From the NCBI RefSeq assembly GCF_013385425.1, contig NZ_JACAQA010000006.1, forward strand, positions 62,001-126,000: a stretch of DNA of 64,000 nt, read 5' to 3'. This document shows, one piece after another, positions 27,732 through 36,567 of the stretch. The notes beneath the pieces are model-generated. The model was not told the origin of the DNA. It worked only from the letters and a program-made list of their open reading frames with translations, and ran no database searches. Origin of the DNA: Pseudomonas gingeri. GTDB lineage: Bacteria; Pseudomonadota; Gammaproteobacteria; Pseudomonadales; Pseudomonadaceae. The translations under genes and the position numbers were made by a program. Within the stretch, counting starts at the first letter, position 1, and each line of letters begins with the position of its first letter.

Positions 27732-28502
27732 GTGACACCACTCATGATCACCCTGCTGGTCGCAGCCGGGATCTTTCTCCTGATCGCCATCGGCTTCCTC
27801 AATCATATGGCTGAAAGCCGCAAACTCGAGAAGGCCCGAGTCAAGGTCGAACTCAACGACCGCCTGCGTCGTTGCGGCGAAATCACCGAGACCTTTCCCG
27901 GCCAATTGATGAGCCCGGCCCTCAAGCTGCTGCTGACACGCCTGGAACTCAACGTGAACCAGCGCCTGTTGAATATGGACAAGACCAACAGCAAGTTCAG
28001 GGCTCGGGTGACCGAACTCACGGCGCTGGTCAGCCAGGGTGAGTCGATTCCGATCAACAACCCGCCCGGCCCGATCCAGACCGAAGCCAAGGCCAAGGAT
28101 GTACGTTTCCTCCTTGAAGCCCTGCACGGCCAGATCACCCGTGCCGCCCAGGACGGTTTCCTCCCCGCCACCGAAGCCAAGCACTGGATCCGTGAAGTGC
28201 GGCATATCCTGGTCTTGCTGCATATAGAGTTCTTCAACAATCTCGGCCAGCATGCCCTGCAACAGGAACAACCGGGGCAGGCGCGCCTGGCCTTCGAGCG
28301 TGGCGTGCAATACCTGCGCAAGCAGCCTGAACCGGCTGTCTATAACGAACAGCTGATCTTCATGGAGAAGCTGCTGGCCCGGGCCAACTCCATGGTGCTC
28401 ACCAACATCAAGCCTACCGAAGAAGACGTCAACGAACTGACCCAGGGCCTGAAGGACGTCGAGGCCGACGCCGACTGGAAGAAGAAAGCCATCTACGATT
28501 GA
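27732..28502 (+). CDS. Membrane-anchored conserved hypothetical protein
   Basis: 256 residues with one N-terminal membrane segment (MITLLVAAGIFLLIAIGFL) and a long cytoplasmic, mostly helical part with a TPR-like segment (HALQQEQPGQARLAFERGVQYL). The GTG at 27732 is taken as start; ATG at 27744 is an alternative. I do not recognise a function. A strong terminator follows. Confidence 0.82.
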   Translation: MTPLMITLLVAAGIFLLIAIGFLNHMAESRKLEKARVKVELNDRLRRCGEITETFPGQLMSPALKLLLTRLELNVNQRLLNMDKTNSKFRARVTELTALVSQGESIPINNPPGPIQTEAKAKDVRFLLEALHGQITRAAQDGFLPATEAKHWIREVRHILVLLHIEFFNNLGQHALQQEQPGQARLAFERGVQYLRKQPEPAVYNEQLIFMEKLLARANSMVLTNIKPTEEDVNELTQGLKDVEADADWKKKAIYD

Positions 28503-28517
28503 TCAAATCCCAGGCAT

Positions 28518-28552
28518 AAAAAAACGGACAAGCCAGGCTTGTCCGTTTTTTT
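28518..28552. terminator. Bidirectional terminator
   Basis: ACGGACAAGC and GCTTGTCCGT form a 10-bp perfect stem around CAG, with seven A before and seven T after. It ends the gene at 27732 and serves yggL from the other side. Confidence 0.95.
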
Positions 28553-28569
28553 ATGTACTGACCGGGAAA

Positions 28570-28914
28570 TCAGGCGACCGGATTGATCGGCTTGTCCGGG
28601 TACCAGACGTCCATCAACGGGCTGACTTCAACGGAGGTCAGTTCGCTGCGGGTCTTGAGCCAGGCTTCAACGTTAGCGCGTTGTTCAACGCTGACCGAGC
28701 CACGTTTCTGCAGGCAAACCAGACCGTAGTCATCGCCGCCGACATAGCCCAGACCGTTGGCTTCCATCGCTTCTTTCAGGAATGCGTCGAGGAAAACGTC
28801 GATAGCCTCTTCACTCAGGTCTTCTTTGAAATCCAGGTTCAGCTCAAAACCCAACTCCTGAAATTCATCGACGCACAGCTTTTTGCGCAGACGCTGGGAA
28901 CGGTTAGTCGCCAT
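28570..28914 (-). CDS. yggL: YggL-family (DUF469) ribosome-associated protein
   Basis: 114 residues: MATNRSQRLRKKLCVDEFQELGF, then a DUF469 core and VWYPDKP at the end. YggL is reported to bind the 50S ribosomal subunit in E. coli. The basic N-terminus and acidic middle fit the family. The start at 28914 is chosen over 28947 because family members begin at MATNRSQR. Confidence 0.88.
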   Translation of the reverse strand: MATNRSQRLRKKLCVDEFQELGFELNLDFKEDLSEEAIDVFLDAFLKEAMEANGLGYVGGDDYGLVCLQKRGSVSVEQRANVEAWLKTRSELTSVEVSPLMDVWYPDKPINPVA

Positions 28915-29145
28915 GAAACAATCCTCAAAAGTAATAACGGGCGGCACTTTATCAGTTTAAGGCTGCAATTGCCCGGATCTGTGGCGACAGCTGGTCGATC
29001 CGTGGAAAAAAATCAGCCATGCGCGCCTGGCCCAAGGCCCAAGCTTGATTGCCTTCGGGCATAATGCCGTCACTTTCACGACCATTGAGGGATTTTTGTC
29101 CACATGCCCTCGTATTTTCCCCTCGACGGTAGGGCTCTACTTCAT

Positions 29146-30600
29146 ATGATCAAATCTTTACGTCCGCTGCTGCTCGCCGGCCTTCTCCTTCCCCTGGCCT
29201 TCCCCACTTACGCAGCGCCCGTCAACACCACCCTCTCTCCCAAAGTCCAGCAGGCGCTCAGAGCCAGCAAGCTGCAAAACGACGCCTTGTCCCTGATGCT
29301 GGTGCCACTCGACGGCCCAGGCGTGCCCACCGCGGTCAATGCCGACGTGTCGGTGAACCCGGCCTCGACCATGAAGCTGATCACCACCTACGCCGCCCTG
29401 GAAATGCTCGGCCCCAACCATCAGTGGAAAACCGAGTTCTACACCGATGGCCCCCTGAGCAACGGCGTCCTGCAAGGCAACCTGTACCTCAAGGGCGGCG
29501 GCGATCCGAAGCTGAACATGGAAAAGCTCTGGCTGCTGATGCGCGACCTGCGCGCCAACGGCGTGAACCAGGTGACCGGCGATCTGGTCCTCGACCGCAG
29601 TTTCTTCATCCAGCCGCAGTTGCCGGAGTTCAATGACGACGGCAACGACGAGAACAAGCCGTTCCTGGTCAAGCCCGATGCGCTGATGGTCAACCTCAAG
29701 GCCCTGCGCTTCGTCGCGCGCAACGACTCGGGCAAGGTACTGGTCTCGGTGGAACCACCGATTGCCAGTATCCGCATCGACAACCAGGTCAAGGCGGTCA
29801 ATGCCAAACAGTGCTCCGGCGACGTGCGCTACAACCCGGTGGCCCAGGATGACGGCAGCACCCTGGTCACCGTCAGCGGCCAACTGGCCGAAGGCTGCAG
29901 CTCGCAGACCTACCTGTCACTGCTTGACCATCCGGCCTACGCCGCCGGTGCCGTACGCGCCATCTGGCAGGAACTGGGTGGCAGCATCCATGGCAAGGAC
30001 CGTTCCGACGTGGTGCCCAAGAGCGCACGCCTGCTGGCCCGGGCCTATTCGCCGGACCTGACGGAAATCATCCGCGACATCAATAAATACAGTAACAACA
30101 CCATGGCCCAGCAACTGTTCCTGAGCCTGGGGGCGGAGTATCGCAACGATGCCGACGGCGATGACGCCAAGGCGGCGCAGCGGGTGGTGCGTCAGTGGCT
30201 GGCGAAGAAAGGCATTATCGCGCCGCACCTGGTGATGGAGAACGGTTCCGGGCTGTCCCGTGCCGAACGAGTCAGTGCGCGGGAAATGGCGAGCATGCTG
30301 CAGTCGGCCTGGAAGAGCCCCTATGCCGCGGAGTTCATCAGTTCGCTGCCGATCGTCGGTACCGACGGCACCATGCGCAAGCGCCTGAAGCAGACAGCCA
30401 TGCGGGGCGAGGCGCATATCAAGACCGGGACCCTGAACACCGTGCGTGCCATCGCCGGCTTCAGCCGCGACGATAACGGCACCACCTGGGCGGTGGTGGC
30501 GATTCTCAACGACCCAAAACCCTGGGGGGCCTCGTCGGTGCTAGACCAGGTGTTGCTGGACCTGTACCGCCAGCCCAACGTGGCCGGCTCGGACGAATAA
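29146..30600 (+). CDS. dacB: D-alanyl-D-alanine carboxypeptidase/endopeptidase (PBP4 type)
   Basis: 484 residues from MIKSLRPLLL. A signal peptide ends near PTYA. The three penicillin-binding motifs are STMK (in NPASTMKLIT), SNN (in KYSNNTMAQQ) and KTG (in HIKTGTLNTV), with the PBP4-specific insert between the first two. It trims or cleaves peptidoglycan cross-links in the periplasm. The convergent rlmKL gene ends 38 bases later. Confidence 0.95.
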   Translation: MIKSLRPLLLAGLLLPLAFPTYAAPVNTTLSPKVQQALRASKLQNDALSLMLVPLDGPGVPTAVNADVSVNPASTMKLITTYAALEMLGPNHQWKTEFYTDGPLSNGVLQGNLYLKGGGDPKLNMEKLWLLMRDLRANGVNQVTGDLVLDRSFFIQPQLPEFNDDGNDENKPFLVKPDALMVNLKALRFVARNDSGKVLVSVEPPIASIRIDNQVKAVNAKQCSGDVRYNPVAQDDGSTLVTVSGQLAEGCSSQTYLSLLDHPAYAAGAVRAIWQELGGSIHGKDRSDVVPKSARLLARAYSPDLTEIIRDINKYSNNTMAQQLFLSLGAEYRNDADGDDAKAAQRVVRQWLAKKGIIAPHLVMENGSGLSRAERVSAREMASMLQSAWKSPYAAEFISSLPIVGTDGTMRKRLKQTAMRGEAHIKTGTLNTVRAIAGFSRDDNGTTWAVVAILNDPKPWGASSVLDQVLLDLYRQPNVAGSDE

Positions 30601-30627
30601 CCCGGGACCTGAACATCAGGGCCCGGG
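30601..30627. terminator. Stem-loop between convergent dacB and rlmKL
   Basis: CCCGGG-A-CCTGA pairs with TCAGG-G-CCCGGG around ACA, starting at the base after the dacB stop. No T-run follows on either side, so it may separate or stabilise the two convergent transcripts rather than act as a classic terminator. Confidence 0.55.
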
Positions 30628-30638
30628 ATCCGTGGTGA

Positions 30639-32906
30639 TCAGCGGGCGCTGATTTTCCAGGCGCGGTGGATCTTGCTGTTGCGGGCGAAATCCGGGTCCA
30701 GGGTCTGGGCACTGATTTCCTCGACGGCATAACGTGTCGCCAGGTGCTCGTCCAACTGGAACTTGCGGAAGTTGTTCGAGAAATACAGCACGCCGCCCGG
30801 TGCCAGGCGCGCCACGGCCAGGTCGAGCAACTGCACGTGGTCACGCTGGACGTCGAACACGCCTTCCATGCGCTTGGAGTTGGAGAAGGTCGGCGGGTCG
30901 ATGAAGATCAGGTCGAACTCATCGCGACTGGCCTCGAGCCAGGCCATCACATCCCCCTGCTCCAGGCGGTTCTTGTCGGAGAAACCATTGAGCGACAGGT
31001 TGCGCCGCGCCCAGTCCAGGTAGGTTTTCGACAGGTCGACGCTGGTGGTGGTGCGCGCACCGCCCTTGGCCGCGTGCACACTGGCGGTCGCGGTGTAGCA
31101 GAACAGGTTGAGGAAGCGTTTGCCGGCCGCCTCTTTCTGGATCCGCAGGCGCATCGGCCGGTGGTCGAGAAACAGACCGGTGTCGAGGTAATCGGTCAGG
31201 TTGACCAACAACTTCACGCCACCTTCGTTGACCTCGGTGAACTTGCCCTGGGCGCTCTGGCGCTCGTATTGCTTGGTGCCGCTCTGGCGCTCGCGGCGCT
31301 TGATGATCACGCGGCTCTTGTCGACATTCAGCGCCTGGGGAATCGCCGCCAGGGCATCGAACAGTCGGGCCTGGGCCTTTTCCGGGTCGATGGACTTGGG
31401 CGCGGCGTATTCCTGGACGTGCACCCAGTCGTGGTACAGGTCGATGGCCAGCGAGTATTCCGGCATATCGGCGTCGTACACCCGATAGCAGTCGACGCCT
31501 TCACGCCGGGCCCACTTGCCCAACTGCTTGAGGTTCTTCTGCAGACGGTTGGCGAACATCTGCCCGCCTTCGCTCAGGCGCGCCTGCTCGACCACTGGCG
31601 CGGGAACCGGCGCGGGCTTGATCGGATTGCCGTTCTTGTTGAATTTCGGTGCTTCAGCCACTTCCTGCGCCAGGACTTCAGCCTGCTCGCGTTCGATCTG
31701 GCGCTGTTCCGGTGTGCGACGCTCGCCGGTGACGAACTGATCCGGCACCACCTTGATCAACAACAGCTTGCACGGCAAGGCGCCGTTCCAGAACGAGTAC
31801 TGCTTGTGGCTGCGAATGCCCATGCGCTTGCCCAGGTCCGGGGCACCGGTGAACACCGCCGCCTCCCAGTTCAGGCAGGACTGGCGCAGGCGTTCGCCAA
31901 GGTTCTGGTAAAGATAGAGCAGGCTGGCTTCGTCGCCCAGGCGTTCGCCATAGGGCGGGTTGCAGATCACCAGGCCTGTCTGGTTCTGGTCCGGGCGCGG
32001 CTCGAAGGTTGCCACCTCACCCTGGTAAACCTTGATCCATTCGCTCAGGCCGGCACGCTCGATGTTGTTGCGCGCAGGCTGGATCAGTCGCGGATCGGCT
32101 TCATAACCACGAATCCACAGCGGCGGCTTGGCCAGGCCGGCTTCGGCGCGCACGGTGGCTTCCTCGTGAAGTTTTTTCCACAGCGCCGGTACATGCCCGA
32201 GCCAGGCGTCGAAGCCCCAGTGAATGCGGTTGAGGTTGGGCGCCATATCGGCGGCGATCATCCCGGCTTCCACCAGAAAGGTCCCGACACCACACATCGG
32301 GTCGGCCAGGGCCCCGCCTTCGGCGGCAATCCGCGGCCAGCCGGAACGGATCAGGATCGCCGCCGCGAGGTTTTCCTTCAGCGGCGCGGCGCCCTGCTGC
32401 AGACGATAGCCACGCTGGTGCAGGCTGTGGCCGGACAGGTCGAGGGAGAGGATCGCTTCGCCACGGTCCAGGCGCAGGTGAATGCGCAGGTCCGGACTGA
32501 TCTTGTCGATGGACGGACGCTCGCCGGTCGGGGTGCGCAGCTTGTCGACAATCGCATCCTTGACCTTCAAGGCACCGAAATGGGTGTTGTCGATGCCCGA
32601 ACCGTGACCGCTGAACTCAACGGCCAGGGTCCCGTCGGAGACCATATGGTCCTGCCAGTCGACGTCGAGCACGCCATGGTAAAGATCCTCGGCGTCCTTC
32701 ATCGGGAAGCGCTTGAGCACCAGCAGCACGCGGTTGGCCAGTCGCGACCAGAGACACAGGCGATAGGCGGTCTCCATATCGGCCGTGCCGCGAATGGCCG
32801 AGGTGTGCTCGCGCGCCTCCTCAAGGCCAAGCCCGACGGCTTCCTCAAAAAGCAGGCCTTCAAGGCCTTTAGGGCAAGTGAGGAAGAGTTCGTAACGATC
32901 CGACAT
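30639..32906 (-). CDS. rlmKL: Bifunctional 23S rRNA methyltransferase RlmKL
   Basis: 755 residues from MSDRYELFLT. The N-terminal half has a THUMP domain and an m2G2445 methyltransferase with DPMCGVGTFLVEAGMIA and NPPYGER. After a linker (about 500-560) the C-terminal half is the m7G2069 RlmK enzyme with NLFCYTATASVHAAKGGA and FIDPPTFSNSKRM. Both domains look complete. The frame is open to 33203, but MSDRYELF matches known starts. Confidence 0.95.
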   Translation of the reverse strand: MSDRYELFLTCPKGLEGLLFEEAVGLGLEEAREHTSAIRGTADMETAYRLCLWSRLANRVLLVLKRFPMKDAEDLYHGVLDVDWQDHMVSDGTLAVEFSGHGSGIDNTHFGALKVKDAIVDKLRTPTGERPSIDKISPDLRIHLRLDRGEAILSLDLSGHSLHQRGYRLQQGAAPLKENLAAAILIRSGWPRIAAEGGALADPMCGVGTFLVEAGMIAADMAPNLNRIHWGFDAWLGHVPALWKKLHEEATVRAEAGLAKPPLWIRGYEADPRLIQPARNNIERAGLSEWIKVYQGEVATFEPRPDQNQTGLVICNPPYGERLGDEASLLYLYQNLGERLRQSCLNWEAAVFTGAPDLGKRMGIRSHKQYSFWNGALPCKLLLIKVVPDQFVTGERRTPEQRQIEREQAEVLAQEVAEAPKFNKNGNPIKPAPVPAPVVEQARLSEGGQMFANRLQKNLKQLGKWARREGVDCYRVYDADMPEYSLAIDLYHDWVHVQEYAAPKSIDPEKAQARLFDALAAIPQALNVDKSRVIIKRRERQSGTKQYERQSAQGKFTEVNEGGVKLLVNLTDYLDTGLFLDHRPMRLRIQKEAAGKRFLNLFCYTATASVHAAKGGARTTTSVDLSKTYLDWARRNLSLNGFSDKNRLEQGDVMAWLEASRDEFDLIFIDPPTFSNSKRMEGVFDVQRDHVQLLDLAVARLAPGGVLYFSNNFRKFQLDEHLATRYAVEEISAQTLDPDFARNSKIHRAWKISAR

Positions 32907-33523
32907 GGGAATTCCAGGGCTTATAGCCTTCAAGGAACGGGCAAACGCATCGCCCGCTCGGTTTCGATCAAGCGCTTTTCTCGAAGAGCGCTCGTGTGGC
33001 GCACCATTGCGCCTGTCCACCCAAGCAGATCCTTCAACCCTTGGATTGAAAGAACCTTGATGCCTGGACAGCTCAACTCTCGTAATAAAAACTCTTTTTA
33101 ACAAAAACTCTCGTAACAAAAAGTCACATCGTGACCCTTCGTCGAATAATACCTGACGACAACGGGTCGGTATTCGCAGTAGAGAATGAAACTCATCATT
33201 CATCTAAGGGCTGATCGTAGCTGGGTTTTCTCCAGCGATACGAGCAAACGGCCATCACATCTTATGGCCTTAACACCATTATCGTTACGTCCTTATGACA
33301 AAACGGTCATTCACACGCCCCTGCGCATTGGTTAGAACTCACAACAGGTTGACGTCGCAATGGCGTCAACACCCCGCCCTACCGCGAAATCGCCCAAGCG
33401 CTTTTGCGTACCAGGGCGGAGCTCGCCACGCCGGCAGCGAGCACCAACGGCAGATGCATTCTGCCCGACTTCGCCAAGAGGTCGACGGGACATATAACAG
33501 TCAACCAGTGAGGGCAACACCCT
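32907..33523. other. 617-base intergenic region between divergent rlmKL and rmf
   Basis: No gene is supported. The part near rlmKL has a 17-bp direct repeat, AACTCTCGTAAYAAAAA, at 33075-33091 and 33106-33122 in an AT-rich stretch. GTTGACG-N9-CGTCAAC is an inverted repeat at 33348-33370. A TATAAC box at 33493-33498 may be the -10 of rmf, with a poor -35. The length leaves room for a long rmf leader or an unrecognised small RNA. Confidence 0.5.
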
Positions 33524-33739
33524 ATGAGAAGACTTAAGCGTGATCCGTTGGAAAGAGCATTTTTACGCGGATATCAATACGGCGTTCATGGCAAATCCCG
33601 CGAGCTTTGCCCCTTTACTCTACCGTCGGTGCGCCAAGCCTGGATCAATGGCTGGCGAGAAGGACGCGGCGACAACTGGGACGGTATGACCGGCACTGCG
33701 GGAATCCACAGACTCAACGAACTTCACGCTGTCGGCTGA
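33524..33739 (+). CDS. rmf: Ribosome modulation factor
   Basis: 71 residues: MRRLKRDPLERAFLRGYQYG, CPFTLPSVRQAWINGWREGR. This is the RMF signature; RMF pairs 70S ribosomes into inactive 100S dimers in stationary phase. It is longer at the C-terminus than the 55-residue E. coli protein, as usual in pseudomonads. GTGAGGG precedes the ATG, and a terminator follows at 33822. Confidence 0.95.
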   Translation: MRRLKRDPLERAFLRGYQYGVHGKSRELCPFTLPSVRQAWINGWREGRGDNWDGMTGTAGIHRLNELHAVG

Positions 33740-33821
33740 TCAGGGCACATTCCGACATGACAATTTGAGCAACAACCGACTTACCATGCACGCCCCATCC
33801 GGGCGGCGGGCTTCGGCCCAG

Positions 33822-33843
33822 GGGCTCCTACGGAGCCCTTTTT
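33822..33843 (+). terminator. Rho-independent terminator of rmf
   Basis: GGGCTCC and GGAGCCC form a 7-bp stem with a 3-base loop, followed by five T. Confidence 0.9.
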
Positions 33844-33855
33844 AATGCCGCAGGC

Positions 33856-34878
33856 TTAACGCCGCAACGCCGCGATGGCATCCACCGACTGGCGAATCAA
33901 CGCCGGCCCCTTGTAGATGAACCCCGAATACACCTGCACCAGGCTGGCCCCGGCGGCGATCTTCTCAGCCGCGTGCTCCCCCTCGGTGATACCGCCCGCC
34001 GCGATGATCGGCAAACGCCCGGCCAGTTCAGCAGCCAGCACCTTGACGGTATGGGTGCTCTTCTCGCGCACCGGCGCGCCGGACAGGCCACCGGCCTCGT
34101 CGCCATGGGCCAGGCCTTCGACACCGACACGGCTCAGGGTGGTGTTGGTGGCGATCACCGCGTCCATGCCCGACTCCAGCAACGCCTGGGCTACCAGCAC
34201 GGTCTCTTCGTCGGTCATGTCCGGAGCGATCTTGATCGCCAGCGGGACGTATTTGCCATGCTGCTGGGCCAACTGTGCCTGGCGCACGCGCAGGGCCTCG
34301 AGCAGTTGCTTGAGCGAATCGCCGAATTGCAGGCTGCGCAGGCCCGGGGTGTTCGGCGAACTGACGTTGACCGTCACGTAGCTGGCATGGGCATAGACCT
34401 TGTCCAGGCAGATCAGGTAATCATCGACGGCACGCTCCACCGGCGTGTCGAAGTTCTTGCCGATATTGATGCCGAGGATGCCGCTGTAGCGTGCGGCGCG
34501 CACCCGCGACACCAGGTTGTCCACCCCCAGATTGTTGAAGCCCATGCGATTGATGATCGCCTCGGCCTGGGGCAGGCGGAAGATCCGTGGTTTCGGATTG
34601 CCCGGCTGCGGCCGCGGCGTCACCGTGCCGATTTCAACGAAACCGAAGCCCAGCTGGGCAAAACCGTCGATGGCCGCACCGTTCTTGTCCAGGCCCGCGG
34701 CCAGGCCCACCGGGTTGGGAAAGTCCAGGCCCATGACCGTCACCGGGTTCGACGCCGGAGCCTTGCACAACAGGCTGTTAAGCCCCAGGCGGCCACCCGC
34801 GCCGATCAGGTCCAGGGACAAATCGTGGGAGACTTCCGGAGAAAACTTGAACAACAACTGGCGGGCCAGGTTATACAT
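33856..34878 (-). CDS. pyrD: Dihydroorotate dehydrogenase (quinone), class 2
   Basis: 340 residues from [10 protein letters not shown]. It oxidises dihydroorotate to orotate in pyrimidine synthesis and passes electrons to quinone. The amphipathic N-terminus is the membrane-association region; [14 protein letters not shown] carries the catalytic Ser region, and [12 protein letters not shown] the phosphate/FMN site. The longer frame to 34956 is rejected. Its start lies 87 bases from the stop of the HilA-like gene on the same strand. Confidence 0.96.
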   Translation of the reverse strand: MYNLARQLLFKFSPEVSHDLSLDLIGAGGRLGLNSLLCKAPASNPVTVMGLDFPNPVGLAAGLDKNGAAIDGFAQLGFGFVEIGTVTPRPQPGNPKPRIFRLPQAEAIINRMGFNNLGVDNLVSRVRAARYSGILGINIGKNFDTPVERAVDDYLICLDKVYAHASYVTVNVSSPNTPGLRSLQFGDSLKQLLEALRVRQAQLAQQHGKYVPLAIKIAPDMTDEETVLVAQALLESGMDAVIATNTTLSRVGVEGLAHGDEAGGLSGAPVREKSTHTVKVLAAELAGRLPIIAAGGITEGEHAAEKIAAGASLVQVYSGFIYKGPALIRQSVDAIAALRR

Positions 34879-34965
34879 GGGCGGGCTTGACTCGGATGGC
34901 GGCGATAGTGGCCGGCGATTATAGCCGGGCCCCGGCAAAAACCATAGGCGCACCACGAGCCCGAC

Positions 34966-35565
34966 TTATCCGCAAGGCGGCAATGCGGTTGCCTCGGCGC
35001 AACCTTGCAGGCTGGTGACCAGGGCCAGGCGGGCCAGCGCCTGGTGATTGCCGGCTTCCAGCTCCAGGACCCGGGCGACCGCCGCCCGGGCCTGCTCGAC
35101 CCCCGCGCCGCGATCACACAGCCCCAGCATCGACAGGGCCAGCCAGGTATCGGCCAGTTGCAGCGCACTCCAGGGCTCGCAACAAGTGGCCACCCGCTCG
35201 GTCGGCAAGACGCTCAGAGGGTCCCCCAACACCGGCAGCAACGGCACCACCGGACCGGTAAAGCGATAGCCCTTGCCGTAGACGGTGGCGATATAGCCCT
35301 TGCTCTCCTCGAGCAACTTGCGCAGCACATAGATACAGCGCGTCAGCGACTCCTCGGCCGCGTCCATGCCCGGCCAGACGCTGTCGAGCAAGCGGTCCTT
35401 GGTCACCAGTCGTCCAGCCGAACCCAGCAACAGGCGCAGCACCTGCAACTCCTTGGGCGGCAGATGAATTCCCCGGCCGCACCTCACCAGGTTTCCATCG
35501 CTTTGCAATATCCATTGGCCAAAGACGAAGGTTTGTCGCGGAGTCTTTCCAGTGGCGCTGTCCAT
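34966..35565 (-). CDS. HilA-like winged-helix transcriptional regulator (short form)
   Basis: 199 residues. Residues 12-105 form an OmpR-type winged helix: FVFGQWILQSDGNLVR, LPPKELQVLRLLL, EESLTRCIYVLRKLL and YGKGYRFTGPV. These blocks resemble Salmonella HilA, the master activator of SPI-1 type III secretion. The rest (about 130-199) is one or two TPR-like helices, far shorter than the ~450-residue HilA C-terminus. There is no receiver domain and no membrane segment, so it is neither a response regulator nor a CadC/ToxR type. It lies 193 bases downstream of the invF/sicA/iacP-like operon. GAGG lies only 2 bases from the ATG, a short spacing. Whether it acts on that operon is inference. Confidence 0.75.
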   Translation of the reverse strand: MDSATGKTPRQTFVFGQWILQSDGNLVRCGRGIHLPPKELQVLRLLLGSAGRLVTKDRLLDSVWPGMDAAEESLTRCIYVLRKLLEESKGYIATVYGKGYRFTGPVVPLLPVLGDPLSVLPTERVATCCEPWSALQLADTWLALSMLGLCDRGAGVEQARAAVARVLELEAGNHQALARLALVTSLQGCAEATALPPCG

Positions 35566-35758
35566 AACCTCGACGCAATCCTCTATAGAGATGTACGACC
35601 ATTCAAAAATAAACCCGGGAAAAGGGTCTATTCACGAGGAACGTCACGACTATAGGAATTCACATCGAGCCATGTCGGTAGGACATTTCCCGCATAGAAA
35701 AGGAATATTCAACAAGATGGCAGCACCGACAAAACCTACAGGCTCAAGGCTGATTCCT

Positions 35759-36067
35759 TCATACAAACTGCGCCCTAATGCAGGAACTCTGGTAGCTCCC
35801 CGCCTCTCCCCGGGCATTTCCTACAAGGCGACACAGATCAGCCACAGTCCGCCAGCGCCCGACCTCGTCGATTGACAGCCTGATACGGAACGCCGCATTG
35901 AGCCGCTCAACCAGCTCGGCAAAGTCGACGTCGCCACTGCCCAGGTCTTCGAGCAGTCTCGACTCGAAACGGATCTTTCTGCGTGGCAGTGAAAAATGCT
36001 CGGCCAGCAACACCATCACCTGTTGCTCGATAAAGTAGTCACACTCTCCCGGAACCAGGTAACTCAT
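35759..36067 (-). CDS. IacP-like acyl carrier protein homologue without the prosthetic-group serine
   Basis: 102 residues with an acyl-carrier-protein fold signature: a first helix (FIEQQVMVLLAEHF), LLEDLGSGDVDFAELVERL, and TVADLCRLV. The last block resembles TFADICRVV of Salmonella IacP, the carrier protein of the SPI-1 system. In canonical proteins the motif is D-S-L, with Ser carrying 4'-phosphopantetheine; here the aligned residue is Asp46 (GSGDVD), so normal loading is not expected. Ser44, two positions earlier, is the only nearby Ser. The ATG overlaps the stop of the chaperone gene (ATGA). It may be a non-enzymatic relic or a protein-interaction module. Confidence 0.72.
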   Translation of the reverse strand: MSYLVPGECDYFIEQQVMVLLAEHFSLPRRKIRFESRLLEDLGSGDVDFAELVERLNAAFRIRLSIDEVGRWRTVADLCRLVGNARGEAGSYQSSCIRAQFV

Positions 36068-36567
36068 AGACTCGCTTTCCCGCAAACCGCGCCGGAACAT
36101 GACGGCATGGAGTCCGCCTGCAAATCCTCGAGATAGGCCCGCGAGCGCCGTGGCAGCTCGCCATCAACCGCCTGCCTGAGCACATAGTCGAAACAATCCC
36201 GAGCCTTGGCCTGCTCGCCAAGCGCCAGTTGACACTCGCCGGTATAGAACATCGGCCGGTAGTCGCCACGGTCCTGGGCAAACGCCACCGCATACAGCTC
36301 GATGGCCTTGCGGTAGTGCCCGGAGACCTGATAGACCGCCGCCAGCCCCATCCAGTAATGGCTGTTGTAAAAGTCGTAGATACACAGGAAACGGAAGAGT
36401 TTTTCCGCTTCCTCCAGGCGTCCTTGCTCCTGGAACTGGCAGGCATGGGCATAAAGGCCCTGCACCTGTTCGTTACCGGTTTCGCTCATCTCCTTGAGCG
36501 CCTCTTTCGGGCTACACATCGCCACACCCCCGAGGAACACGTCAGTTGCTGACGTCTTGACTGTCAC
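36064..36567 (-). CDS. SicA/LcrH-family type III secretion chaperone
   Basis: 167 residues made of TPR repeats. GLYAHA, RFLCIYDFYN, MGLAAVYQ, LYAVAF and DYRPMFYTGECQL follow each other as in Salmonella SicA, the chaperone of the translocators SipB/SipC and co-activator of InvF. The N-terminal ~35 residues are not conserved. It starts with GTG, overlapping the activator gene stop by 4 bases, and its stop overlaps the carrier-protein start. No translocator gene lies in the window, so the client protein is missing or elsewhere; the regulatory role with the InvF-like protein is the better guess. Confidence 0.85.
   Translation of the reverse strand: MTVKTSATDVFLGGVAMCSPKEALKEMSETGNEQVQGLYAHACQFQEQGRLEEAEKLFRFLCIYDFYNSHYWMGLAAVYQVSGHYRKAIELYAVAFAQDRGDYRPMFYTGECQLALGEQAKARDCFDYVLRQAVDGELPRRSRAYLEDLQADSMPSCSGAVCGKASL

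Noticed and set aside
30666..33101. 811-codon open frame opposite rlmKL
   Set aside because: rlmKL shows two complete methyltransferase domains; the antisense frame has no domain signature.
33295..33537. 80-codon frame upstream of rmf
   Set aside because: It overlaps the rmf start, lacks a ribosome site and shows no protein-like pattern; this gap is better read as regulatory DNA.
34966..35565. Two-component response regulator
   Set aside because: The OmpR-type winged helix is at the N-terminus, and there is no receiver domain or phosphorylatable Asp motif.
35552..35875. 107-codon plus-strand frame between the HilA-like and IacP-like genes
   Set aside because: It overlaps the 3' end of the carrier-protein gene, and its composition is not protein-like.
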